The notes beneath the pieces were generated by a model. It was not told the DNA's origin and did not search any database. It was given only the letters and a program-made list of their open reading frames with translations. Source: Chloroflexota bacterium (GTDB lineage: Bacteria; Chloroflexota; Anaerolineae; Caldilineales; Caldilineaceae). Taken from it: DNA of 15,682 nt. Shown in pieces: positions 8,018 to 15,019 of the stretch. The position numbers were made by a program, and so were the translations under genes. Within the stretch, counting starts at the first letter, position 1. Each line of letters opens with the position of its first letter. Location: NCBI GenBank assembly GCA_003577005.1, contig QEUW01000154.1, forward strand, positions 1 through 15,682, given 5' to 3'.

Positions 8018-8581
8018 ATGAAACTCAATGCTCTTCTGCAACTGATAACAGCAGCCGTGGCGCTGGTTCTACTCGGGCTATCGGGCTGTGCCTCCCCGGC
8101 CCCGGCCGATAGCCCGCAGGCTCCGGCCTTTACACTGCCCGCGGCCGATGGCAGGATCGTGGAGCTGGCAGACTACGTGGGTCAGAGACCCGCGCTGCTC
8201 TATTTCCACATGGCCGTTGGCTGACCGCCTTGCCTCGAGCAGATCGTGGATCTGCAAAATGACCCGGACTTTCAAGCACTGGACGTGGCCTTGGTCAGCA
8301 TTGCCACCGATTCTCCGGAGCAGTTGGCCGCAGCGGCACAGGAGTATGGCATCACAGATGTCCCGTTGCTCACAGACGAAGGGGCCCAGGTATCCGAAGC
8401 CTATGATGTCATGCAGTGGGCCACTCCGGGCGGCGAGCCGAGCCACACCTTTGTGCTGGTGGATGAGGATGGCTCCATTGCCTGGGTACAGGACTACGGT
8501 TCGCCGCAGAATCGCGGGGTGATGTATGTGGAACCCAGCGAGCTCGTAGCCGAAATCAGCAGCCGGCTCCAGGACCGGTAA
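8018..8581 (+). CDS. Predicted selenoprotein: UxxC redoxin (AhpC/TSA-like) lipoprotein
   Basis: With the in-frame TGA at 8222-8224 read as selenocysteine, this encodes a 187-residue thioredoxin-fold lipoprotein. The signal peptide (residues 1-23) ends in the lipobox LSGC (21-24), so C24 is predicted to be lipidated. The redoxin domain starts at PAFTLPAADGR (36-46). The active site is FHMAVG-U69-P-P-C72-LEQ, where relatives of the AhpC/TSA-redoxin type have CxxC. The frame continues with normal family sequence (DVALVSIATD, a HTFVLVDEDG strand) to TAA at 8579. The TGA is followed by a perfect SECIS-like hairpin at 8239-8255. I prefer ATG at 8018, with AAAGGA at 8006-8011; an ATG at 8003 lies upstream of that ribosome site. 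The predicted function is extracytoplasmic peroxide reduction or thiol-disulfide exchange with a selenenylsulfide intermediate. Conventional gene calling would split it into two fragments (8003-8224 and 8246-8581). Confidence 0.88.
8239..8255 (+). promoter_or_regulatory. Predicted bacterial SECIS element of the redoxin gene
   Basis: A perfect 7-bp stem, GCAGATC (8239-8245) with GATCTGC (8249-8255), encloses a GTG loop (8246-8248). Twenty-one bases separate the TGA (8222-8224) from the loop, the same as in the rhodanese gene, and both stems begin 15 bases after the TGA. The G at the first loop position and the spacing fit bacterial SECIS rules. Confidence 0.82.
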
Positions 8582-8593
8582 AGACGGCCGGGG

Positions 8594-10195
8594 TTAGGCG
8601 AGGGGTAGCGCTAAGGAGAAGGTGGCGCCCTGTCCCACTTGGCTCTCGACCCAGACCCGGCCGCCATGCGCTTCGACCAGGTGCTTGACCAGCGCCAGCC
8701 CGATCCCGGAGCCGCCGCCGGTGCGCGTGCGCGACGGGTCGGCGCGGTAGAAGCGGTCGAAGACATAGGGCAGGTCGGCAGGATCGATCCCGCTGCCGGT
8801 ATCGGTGACCTGCAGCACTACGGTCGGCGCTTGGCCCGCGTCCCGATGGCCGCGGGCCCGCACGGTAATCCGGCCCCCCGGCGGCGTGTAGCGCAGGGCA
8901 TTGGTCAGCAGGTTGCTGAGCACCTGGCCCAGCCGGTCCGGATCGGCGGGGACTAGAGGCAGTTCCGGGGGCATATCGGCCGTCAGGGTCACCTGGTTGG
9001 CCGCGGCCTGCACATGCAGGTGGTCCACCAGCCGTCCTGCCAGCGCCCCCAGGTCGGTCGGCGTGCGCTCCAGTTTGATCTGGCCTGCCTCGGCCAGGGA
9101 GAGCAGGCGTAGATCACCGATAAGCCGAGCCAGCAGAACCGTCTCCTCGTGTAGCGAGGCGATCTCCTGGGGCTCGGCGGGTAAGACCCCGTCGAGCATG
9201 GCCTCCAGATTGCCCTGGATCACGCTCAGCGGGGTGCGCAGTTCGTGCGCGATGTCGGCGATCATGTGACGGCGCAACTGCCGGTCCAGCGCCAGGGCAT
9301 CGGCCATCTGGTTGAAACTACGCGCCAACTGCCCGATTTCATCCTGTGTTGTCACCGGAACGCGCTGCTCCAGATCGCCGGCGGCTACACGCTGCGCCGC
9401 GGCGGTGACGGCGCGGACGGGGGCCACGATCTGGCGGACGAGTAAGAGTCCCAGCAGCACCGCCAGTGCGCTGACCATGGCGCTAGCCAGCCAGGTGGCC
9501 CGGTTGACCTCGGTCAGAAACGCTGCGGCGGGCGAGGGGGCGGCTGTCAAGGCGCTGACGGCCAGCAGAGTGCCTACCGCCTGATTCGCCACGGTGATAG
9601 GCACACCCGCCGCCAATTCGGCGGGCGCGAGCCGCGTGCCCACCAAGTCTAAATCGGTGTCGGCCACGACCTGTCCTTGGGCGTTCGCCAGGAGCAGCCG
9701 CAGCCCTAGACCGCGCCACACGTTGCCGTCCATCATGTCCCAGTCCATCATGTGCTCGTCCCAGCCGCCGTGGTCTGACGGTCCGGCAGGGCTAGCCTCC
9801 TCACCGTCTTGCGGACCGTGCTCCAGACCCTCGCCCATGCCGGGCCCCATCCAGTCGTCCGCGCTTTCCATTCCATGCCCCATCATCCCGGAGTCCATCC
9901 AACCTGACTGTGGCTGAGCCGGCGGCGTACTGGCGGCCGGCGCGGTGCTCATCCCCATCATGCTGCCCGACCAAGGGGCACGTAGCAGGCTATTGGCCCC
10001 TTGCCAACTGCCGGTGCGGGCGTAGTGGTCGGCCAGGAGCAGGGCCGTCTGCTGCACCCAAGCCTGGCCGCTGGCGACAACAAAGCGGCTGAACTGACCG
10101 CTGGTGGCGCGGCTGACCAGCCAATGGTTTAGCCCGGCGCTGAGCAGGATGACGCCGATGAACGCGCTGAGCAGCTTCAGCCATAGACTACGCAT
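8594..10195 (-). CDS. Sensor histidine kinase with Met/His-rich extracytoplasmic loop
   Basis: A 533-residue two-component kinase. TM1 lies at about residues 4-27 and TM2 at about 233-256. The extracytoplasmic loop between them contains a Met/His/Asp-rich stretch (about 79-156) with MMGM, GMMGHGM and [10 protein letters not shown]; 13 Met and 4 His fall in it. A HAMP linker follows (about 256-310), then the H-box [10 protein letters not shown] (phospho-acceptor H317), the N-box around N432, the G1 box DTGSGI (465-470) and the G2 box [10 protein letters not shown] (493-502). All catalytic boxes are intact. I chose the start MRSLWLKL at 10195, which overlaps the regulator stop by 8 bp; the frame is open upstream to 10321 but only in the shadow of the regulator. 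No clear ribosome site precedes it, which suits translational coupling. Thioether-rich sensor loops bind Cu(I) or Ag(I) in known proteins, so the signal is probably copper; that is inference. It ends 12 bp from the convergent redoxin gene. Confidence 0.9.
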   Translation of the reverse strand: MRSLWLKLLSAFIGVILLSAGLNHWLVSRATSGQFSRFVVASGQAWVQQTALLLADHYARTGSWQGANSLLRAPWSGSMMGMSTAPAASTPPAQPQSGWMDSGMMGHGMESADDWMGPGMGEGLEHGPQDGEEASPAGPSDHGGWDEHMMDWDMMDGNVWRGLGLRLLLANAQGQVVADTDLDLVGTRLAPAELAAGVPITVANQAVGTLLAVSALTAAPSPAAAFLTEVNRATWLASAMVSALAVLLGLLLVRQIVAPVRAVTAAAQRVAAGDLEQRVPVTTQDEIGQLARSFNQMADALALDRQLRRHMIADIAHELRTPLSVIQGNLEAMLDGVLPAEPQEIASLHEETVLLARLIGDLRLLSLAEAGQIKLERTPTDLGALAGRLVDHLHVQAAANQVTLTADMPPELPLVPADPDRLGQVLSNLLTNALRYTPPGGRITVRARGHRDAGQAPTVVLQVTDTGSGIDPADLPYVFDRFYRADPSRTRTGGGSGIGLALVKHLVEAHGGRVWVESQVGQGATFSLALPLA

Positions 10196-10886
10196 CGGCA
10201 CTGCGCGCCGGCAGGAACTTATAGCCGACCCCATAGATGGTGGCGATATAGCGCGGGTGGCGCGCATCGTCGCCCAGTTTGCTGCGCAGGTTCTTGATGT
10301 GCTGGTCGACCACCCGCTCATAGCCGGCGTAGGTCGCTTCGCCTAACTGGTCCAACAGCTGCAGGCGCGTCTGTACGTGGCCCGGGTCGCGCACCAGGGC
10401 TGCCAGGATCAGCAATTCGTACCGGGTCAGGTCGAGCGGATGACCGCCAACCGTTGCGGTGTGGCGATCCAGATCGACGACGACGTCGCCTGCACGCAGC
10501 AGCGTCTCGGCTTGCATCTGGCCGTGGGTGCGGCGCAGCACGGCCCGCACGCGCGCCACGACCTCGCGCGGGCTGAAGGGCTTGGTGACATAGTCGTCGG
10601 CCCCCAACTCCAGCCCGACAATGCGGTCGGTCTCTTCGCTGCGGGCCGTGAGCATGATGATCGGGACGCCGGAGATCTGGCGGATCTGGCGGCAGAGTTC
10701 CCAGCCGTCGACATGGGGCAGCATGAGGTCGAGGATCACCAGGTCAGGCCGCTCACGACGAAAGGCCGGCATGGCCAGGGCGCCATCCAAAATGGCAACC
10801 ACCTGGTAGCCGGCCTGCTCCAAATAGAGCCGCACCGTGCGGGCGATCTTGGCCTCGTCTTCCACGAGAAGAATTGTCTCTGGCAC
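10188..10886 (-). CDS. OmpR/PhoB-type response regulator
   Basis: A 232-residue regulator. The receiver domain (residues 3-115) has the acidic pocket (E9, D10, E11), phospho-acceptor D53 in LVILDLMLP, switch T80 and K102. The C-terminal winged helix (about 130-227) shows the OmpR-type DNA-binding features LTRYELLILAALV and VVDQHIKNLRSKLGDD, and ends with YGVGYKF. The start is GTG at 10886, with GGGAG just upstream at about 10895-10899. It is the partner of the kinase whose start it overlaps (8 bp). The most natural target is the Met-rich gene upstream, preceded by helically phased repeats at 11583-11624. The 234-bp leader between the Met-rich gene and this one holds a strong hairpin (10940-10977) and a possible promoter. 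Confidence 0.93.
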   Translation of the reverse strand: MPETILLVEDEAKIARTVRLYLEQAGYQVVAILDGALAMPAFRRERPDLVILDLMLPHVDGWELCRQIRQISGVPIIMLTARSEETDRIVGLELGADDYVTKPFSPREVVARVRAVLRRTHGQMQAETLLRAGDVVVDLDRHTATVGGHPLDLTRYELLILAALVRDPGHVQTRLQLLDQLGEATYAGYERVVDQHIKNLRSKLGDDARHPRYIATIYGVGYKFLPARSADA

Positions 10887-10939
10887 CCGCTCGCTCCCAC
10901 GGCGCTACGGCAAGGAAATACGCGCCGAACGGCCAGCCA

Positions 10940-10977
10940 GTGCGGTGGGCGTCGTCACGCGGCAGCGCCCACCGCAC
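10940..10977 (-). repeat. Perfect 12-bp inverted repeat in the regulator leader
   Basis: The arms GTGCGGTGGGCG (10940-10951) and CGCCCACCGCAC (10966-10977) are exact complements separated by 14 bases. The element lies 53 bp upstream of the regulator GTG. In RNA it would be a very stable hairpin. No U-run follows on the minus strand, so a classical intrinsic terminator is not supported. It could be a transcription-factor site, an mRNA processing or stability element, or part of an attenuator. Confidence 0.7.
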
Positions 10978-11014
10978 ATTCACCCGGCTGCTCATCTACC
11001 GGCTCTGGACCAGC

Positions 11015-11043
11015 ATCGTACCTATCCCTGCTCTGTCGCGCAA
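11015..11043 (-). promoter_or_regulatory. Weak candidate promoter for the two-component genes
   Basis: On the minus strand TTGCGC (11043-11038) and TACGAT (11020-11015) are separated by 17 bases. Three and four positions match the sigma-70 consensus hexamers. A 7-bp inverted repeat, CCTGCCA/TGGCAGG (11044-11050 and 11061-11067), lies immediately upstream and could bind a regulator. This is a weak match in GC-rich DNA. Confidence 0.3.
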
Positions 11044-11101
11044 CCTGCCAGCGTACAGGGTGGCAGGGCCAGCGGCATTGCCACAGTTCGGGTAAGGCCT
11101 T

Positions 11102-11122
11102 GATGCGCCGCCAAGGCGCATC
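11102..11122 (-). terminator. Hairpin at the end of the Met-rich gene
   Basis: GATGCGCC (11102-11109) and GGCGCATC (11115-11122) form a perfect 8-bp stem with a 5-base loop, overlapping the stop codon of the Met-rich gene. The minus-strand bases that follow are not a T-run, so factor-independent termination would be inefficient. Partial read-through into the regulator and kinase genes, or 3'-end protection, is more likely. Confidence 0.5.
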
Positions 11123-11501
11123 AGTTGTGCCATCCCATGCCCATCCCAGCGTGCCAGGGACAGCCATAGGTCGAGGTCGTGCCGGTCATGGGTGTCGTCG
11201 TACCCAGGCCATAGCCGCCCATCATGCCCCACCCGTGATGGGGATGCCCATAGCTGGTGGTGTCTGTCGTCGGGGTGGTCGCCCCAAGGCCAGAGCCCAT
11301 CATACTCCCCATCATACCGTGGCCACCCATCATAGGGCTACCCATCCTGTGGCCGCCCATCATGCCGTGGCCTGCCCAGTTCCCCTGCGGGATCGTACCT
11401 TGGGCCTGCACAGTGCCGGTGAGCAGCGCGCCTGCCAGTAAAACTGCGACCAGCACAGCGGCGCTGATGGCCAGCCAGCGTTGCGTGGTGTAGGTGTTCA
11501 T
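11121..11501 (-). CDS. Secreted Met/His/Gly-rich probable metal-binding protein
   Basis: A 126-residue protein with a signal peptide (residues 1-33, hydrophobic 11-29, ending VQA before QG). The mature part is built of Gly, Met, His and Thr: GHGMMGGHRMGSPMMGGHGM from about 44, then GWGMMGG and AGMGMGWH. By my count it holds 14 Met and 8 His, plus one Cys (C114). Two related spacer blocks (GLGATTPTTDTTSYG at 71-85, GLGTTTPMTGTTSTYG at 98-113) show an internal duplication. Met-motif proteins of this type bind Cu(I) or Ag(I) in known systems; no exact family is recognised. ATG at 11501 has GAGGAG upstream. It is transcribed toward the regulator and kinase, and the kinase sensor loop has the same composition, so it is probably an output or periplasmic metal buffer of that system. 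Confidence 0.85.
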   Translation of the reverse strand: MNTYTTQRWLAISAAVLVAVLLAGALLTGTVQAQGTIPQGNWAGHGMMGGHRMGSPMMGGHGMMGSMMGSGLGATTPTTDTTSYGHPHHGWGMMGGYGLGTTTPMTGTTSTYGCPWHAGMGMGWHN

Positions 11502-11582
11502 TGCTGTCTCCTCATTTCGTTGATTTGTCTGTTGAATGTCGTTGGATTGGCTTATGTGCCAAGTACCTACAGGCTAGCAGCC

Positions 11583-11624
11583 AATCGTGAGGAGATTGTG
11601 AGATGCACACGAACGGATTGTGAG
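11583..11624 (-). promoter_or_regulatory. Phased direct repeats, probable response-regulator binding sites
   Basis: Read on the plus strand, AATCGTGAG (11583-11591), GATTGTGAG (11594-11602) and GATTGTGAG (11616-11624) start 11 and 22 bases apart, on one face of the helix. On the minus strand they read CTCACAATC and lie 82-123 bp upstream of the Met-rich ATG. OmpR-family regulators bind tandem direct repeats with about 10-11 bp spacing, and the nearest such regulator is encoded two genes away in this cluster. An imperfect inverted repeat TTGGC/GCCAA (11547-11551 and 11558-11562) lies between the repeats and the gene. Confidence 0.6.
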
Positions 11625-11647
11625 GCGGCCGTGCGCTGGAAGCGTTT

Positions 11648-12133
11648 TTACCCTGCCGCGTGTGCGTGGCGCAAGCTCAAGAGCAGCCAGAGTCCCAGAC
11701 CGAGCAAAATGGCCGAGTCGGCTAGATTATAGGCGGGCCAGCGCCATGCGCCTACCCCCATGTCGAGATAATCAGTCACACGGCCGTCCACCAGCCGGTC
11801 CAGGAAGTTGGCAACCGCACCGCCCAGCGCCAGCCCTAAGGCGAGCGGAGCGAGCAGGCCAAAGCGCCCCTGGCGCACCATCTGCCCCGCCCACACTCCC
11901 AGGGCCACGATGATGCCACCGCTGAGCAGCAAGAGGGATATGCCGCCACTTCTCAACAGCCCAAAGGCGACACCCGGGTTGTAGGTCAGGGTCAGCCGCA
12001 AGCTGTCGCCAGCCAATGGCAGCAGTTGGTACGGCTCGAGCCAGCGTTCGATCCGAGCCTTCACCACCACATCGGCGACCAGCACTGCGAGCACGACCAG
12101 TGCGAAGAGGATGAATTTGCGCATGTTTGTCAT
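11648..12133 (-). CDS. lspA: Signal peptidase II (lipoprotein signal peptidase)
   Basis: A 161-residue LspA, close to the usual 160-170. It is an aspartyl protease with four TM helices that cleaves the signal peptide of lipid-modified prolipoproteins. The conserved blocks are present: D21 in TM1, YNPGVAFG (51-58), GGAVANFLDR (104-113), RVTDYLDM with catalytic D121, and YNLADSAI with catalytic D139. ATG at 12133 overlaps the stop of the upstream remnant by ATGA, so it is translationally coupled; an ATG at 12124 is a possible alternative, and neither has a good ribosome site. LspA-like proteins are known in heavy-metal operons (for example PbrC of the lead operon), so this copy is probably an accessory lspA of the resistance cluster, although a housekeeping role cannot be excluded. 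Two genes in this window encode predicted lipoproteins that need such an enzyme. Confidence 0.93.
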   Translation of the reverse strand: MTNMRKFILFALVVLAVLVADVVVKARIERWLEPYQLLPLAGDSLRLTLTYNPGVAFGLLRSGGISLLLLSGGIIVALGVWAGQMVRQGRFGLLAPLALGLALGGAVANFLDRLVDGRVTDYLDMGVGAWRWPAYNLADSAILLGLGLWLLLSLRHAHAAG

Positions 12134-12759
12134 AGAGAGTATGGCTCAGGGCTGGGCCATCGCAAGCAGCTTGATCCGCTCACTAGGCCACCACTCAAGC
12201 GTGGAATAACTCTTCCTGTTCTATCCATGTAAGCTCGATACGCTTCGCCGAACTGATCAAGCATCATTTGCTCTTCATACCCCACCCGCTGGGAGTAGAG
12301 CAGGGCGAACGACGCCAGACCAGCCACGGCCACGATCCAGTTCCACAAGGCTTGGGCGATGCCCAACAGCCAACCGAACGTATACATCGGGTCCCGGATG
12401 TATCGGTAGATGCCGTTCGTGACGAGCTGGTACCTCTGCCGCAGTTGGACCGAGTTCGACCAGTTTCATCCAAGGGCGGCGTGGGTGCGCCACAACCCCC
12501 AGAAGCCGATCCCGAAGATCGCCGCCCCCGTCCAGTCCGCCCAGGATGAAGGCCAGTAGTCGGCGAAACTCAGCCACGGCGTGAAGATGTAGATGGTTGC
12601 ATCAGAGGCTTTCTCCAAGGCGTTCGCGAGCAGACCGTTCGAGTCAGCCAGGATGCCTGTCGCTGCCAGAGATGTCACAAGCAGTAGATTGAGCACCAAG
12701 ACGATCCAGAGAATTCTACGCTGTTCTAAAACGGCAACATGTGGCTCGAGTTTATTCAT
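12130..12759 (-). pseudogene. Chimeric remnant: CDF transporter N-terminus joined to isoprenylcysteine methyltransferase, interrupted by TGA
   Basis: One minus-strand frame runs from ATG 12759 to TGA 12130 with a single internal TGA at 12468-12466. Residues 1-57 look like the N-terminus of a CDF cation exporter (RRILWIVLVLNLLLVTSLAA, then ADSNGLLANALEKASDA at the TM2 metal site). From about residue 58 the sequence switches to an isoprenylcysteine carboxyl methyltransferase-like (ICMT) membrane protein (WRTHAALG-stop-NWSNSVQL, QLVTNGIYRYIRDPMYTFGW, VGYEEQMMLDQFGEAYRAYM). Relatives carry Arg at the stop position (GRNWS), so a CGA to TGA transition explains it. The usual RHPMY is RDPMY here, and the protein has an odd C-terminal tail of about 20 residues after the normal RTGRVIPRL end. 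The start lies 7 bp from the ATPase stop. The likely history is loss of the DNA between adjacent CDF and ICMT genes, then decay. Translation from the downstream ATG at 12387 would give only a fragment. Confidence 0.8.
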
Positions 12760-12766
12760 CAGCTGC

Positions 12767-14878
12767 TTAACTACGCATCATCCGCAGCCCACTGCCAATC
12801 ACAATAAATTCGCTGATTTCATGGCCCAGCACCGCTACAGGTAGTGTGAACACACCGGCAACAGCCCCAATTACCAGTACGGCAATGACAATGGCAGAGA
12901 GGGCTAGATTCTGATTGACTACCCGCTGATTGCGCTTGGCCAGTGTGACGGCATACGCCAACTTTTCCAGATCATCCGCCATGAGCGCCACATCCGCCGT
13001 CTCCAGCGCCACATCGGTGCCGGCGGCTCCCATGGCTACGCCGACGGTTGCCTCGGCCAGCGCCGGCGCATCGTTGACCCCATCCCCCACCATCGCTACA
13101 TGGCCATAGCGCTGCGCCAGTTCACGTACTTTGATGGCTTTGTCTTCCGGCTTCAAGTCAGCATAAACTTCATCAATCCCCAGTTCGCGGGCAATGGCCT
13201 GGGCTGTACGCTCGTTGTCGCCCGTCAGCATCACCACTTTTTCGATGCCTGCCATATGCAGCGCCTGAATCGCTTGTAGGGCATTGGGGCGAATATTGTC
13301 GCGGATTGCGAGCAGGCCATGGGCACCCTTCTCATTGCCCACGAGGACCACCGTTTTACCCTCGGCCTGTAGACGTTCAATGGTTGCTTGTACGGCAGCA
13401 AGTGGGAGCTGGAACTGCTGGAAGAGGGCCGGACTACCGACATAGACCGTGTGACTATTGTACTGAGCCGATACCCCAGCCCCCGTTAATGATTGAAACT
13501 CGGTAACCGCTACGGGCCGGATATTTTTGTCTAGCGCCGCGCGCACAATGGCACGCGCCAGAGGATGTTGGCTGCGCTGTTCCAGACCCGCCGCCAGGGC
13601 CAGCACCTCATTAGACGAGACGCTGGCACCATCCAAGGCAATCACGTCAGTCACCTCTGGTTCTCCACGCGTCACCGTACCGGTTTTGTCCATGGCGACA
13701 ACCTTAACCCGCGCCAACTCCTCAATGTAGACCCCGCCCTTGATGAGCACGCCCTGGCGCGCTCCCGTCCCTAACGCTGCTACCAAGGTAATGGGGATGG
13801 AGATCACCAGTGCACAGGGGGCAGCGGCGACCACAAAGACCGTGGCGCGCGCGATCCAATCGACCCACTCGCCACCAAAAAGCAGGGGAGGCAGAAGGGC
13901 AATCAAGAGGCCAATGGCAAGCACGGCGGGGCTATAGCGCGCCCCAAAGCGTTCGATGAAGCGTTGGCTGACCCCTTTGCGTTCCTGGGCCTCCTCAACC
14001 ATGGCAATAATGCGGCTGATGGTGTTCTCGGCAAAAGCCTTGGTGGCGCGCATCTCCAGCGCTCCCTCGCCGTTGATGCTGCCGGCAAAAACAATGTCGC
14101 CCGGTTCCTTTTCCACGGGCACGCTTTCGCCGGTCACAGGGGCCTGGTTGACACTGGAGCGCCCATCGATGACTTCGCCGTCCGTGGCGATGGCCTGTCC
14201 CGGCTTGACGAGGAAGACATCCCCGACCTGCACTTCTTCAACGGGAATCTCAAGCTCCTGATTGCCCCGCCGCACCCGCGCGGTCTTGGGGGCCAGGTCC
14301 ATCAGCGCCCGGATCGCCGAGCGGGTCTTCTCCTCGGTATAGCCTTCGGCGGCTTCACTGATGGAGTAGAGGAAGGCCAACATGGCACCCTCGGCGACTT
14401 CACCCATGAGTGCCGCAACGACGGCGGCGACTGTCATCAAGAGTTCGATACCGATTCTACGCTCAAAAATCAATTCCTCGATGGCCTCGCGTCCGAAGTA
14501 ATACCCGCCACTGAGAATAGCGGCCACATAGAGGAGGGCAGAGACGAGTTCGGGGGCATCAGCCTGGCTGAGTAGCCAACCAACCAACAGCAGGATGCCA
14601 GCGGCTACCGAGGTGATGACCTTGGGGTTTTGCCAGGGCTTAGGCGGAGCACTAGCCTCGCGCCCCTCCTGCGGTGGAAAGCCACTCTCGATGAGCTTGT
14701 GCCGCAGTGCCTCAGGTGTCACCGTATCGGCATCGTACACCAGTTTGACTTTGGCTGATTTGGGATAGATCGTGAGATCTGCTATCCCTGGCCAGCCGTG
14801 CAGTGCCCGTTCCAACGTGGCGGCGTCATGCTCGCAGTCCATATTGGCGACACGCAGTTCAAGTTTTGTTTGGTTCAT
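12767..14878 (-). CDS. Heavy-metal translocating P1B-type ATPase
   Basis: A 703-residue metal-exporting ATPase. The N-terminal HMA-like domain (5-68) has a changed metal loop, MDCEHD (13-18), with one Cys where MxCxxC is usual. TM helices follow, then the actuator TGES (249-252), the TM6 metal motif APC (353-355), the phosphorylation site DKTGT (D397), the P1B HP pair (438-439), TGDN (552-555), the hinge GDGVND (598-603) and a last-helix HEISE motif (686-690). APC in place of CPC, and HExSE resembling the HEGST of P1B-4 pumps, leave metal choice open (Zn/Cd/Pb or Co/Fe). The adjoining CmtR-like repressor favours Cd/Pb. No ribosome site precedes ATG 14878; a TATAAA (14889-14884 on the minus strand) lies five bases upstream, compatible with a leaderless transcript. 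It sits 141 bp downstream of the repressor gene. Confidence 0.93.
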   Translation of the reverse strand: MNQTKLELRVANMDCEHDAATLERALHGWPGIADLTIYPKSAKVKLVYDADTVTPEALRHKLIESGFPPQEGREASAPPKPWQNPKVITSVAAGILLLVGWLLSQADAPELVSALLYVAAILSGGYYFGREAIEELIFERRIGIELLMTVAAVVAALMGEVAEGAMLAFLYSISEAAEGYTEEKTRSAIRALMDLAPKTARVRRGNQELEIPVEEVQVGDVFLVKPGQAIATDGEVIDGRSSVNQAPVTGESVPVEKEPGDIVFAGSINGEGALEMRATKAFAENTISRIIAMVEEAQERKGVSQRFIERFGARYSPAVLAIGLLIALLPPLLFGGEWVDWIARATVFVVAAAPCALVISIPITLVAALGTGARQGVLIKGGVYIEELARVKVVAMDKTGTVTRGEPEVTDVIALDGASVSSNEVLALAAGLEQRSQHPLARAIVRAALDKNIRPVAVTEFQSLTGAGVSAQYNSHTVYVGSPALFQQFQLPLAAVQATIERLQAEGKTVVLVGNEKGAHGLLAIRDNIRPNALQAIQALHMAGIEKVVMLTGDNERTAQAIARELGIDEVYADLKPEDKAIKVRELAQRYGHVAMVGDGVNDAPALAEATVGVAMGAAGTDVALETADVALMADDLEKLAYAVTLAKRNQRVVNQNLALSAIVIAVLVIGAVAGVFTLPVAVLGHEISEFIVIGSGLRMMRS

Positions 14879-14965
14879 AGTGTTTTATAACGGAGCCCTC
14901 ATCCACCCTCACGAGACTTTGATAAAGTTAGCTGTGAAGACATACCACGAACCGTAGAGTGCCCG

Positions 14966-14979
14966 CAGGTGAAAACCTG
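14966..14979 (-). repeat. Small GAAA-loop hairpin between repressor and ATPase genes
   Basis: CAGGT (14966-14970) and ACCTG (14975-14979) flank GAAA in plus-strand reading, giving a 5-bp stem, extendable by one G-U pair. On the transcribed minus strand the loop is TTTC. It lies in the 141-bp gap between the ArsR gene and the ATPase gene. It is too short to be called a terminator. Confidence 0.35.
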
Positions 14980-15003
14980 TCTGCTTCGCCAGCTGCTATA
15001 CGG

Positions 15004-15017
15004 TTGCTTGCAAGCAA
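15004..15017 (-). repeat. 14-bp perfect palindrome just after the repressor stop
   Basis: TTGCTTG (15004-15010) and CAAGCAA (15011-15017) form an uninterrupted palindrome two bases beyond the repressor stop codon. With no loop it would not make a good RNA hairpin. It may be a protein-binding site in front of the ATPase gene, or chance. Confidence 0.35.
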
Positions 15018-15019
15018 GA

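Noticed and set aside
10377..11441. Long plus-strand open frame of 354 codons
   Set aside because: It lies opposite the response regulator, its leader and the Met-rich gene, has low-complexity sequence with no recognisable domain, and reflects GC-rich codon structure of the real genes.
12466..12468. A third in-frame TGA as a possible selenocysteine codon in the ICMT-like remnant
   Set aside because: Relatives have Arg here, not Cys, and CGA to TGA is a single transition. The best downstream hairpin is only a 3-bp CTG/CAG stem, unlike the perfect 7-bp stems of the two accepted cases, and the gene is already chimeric.
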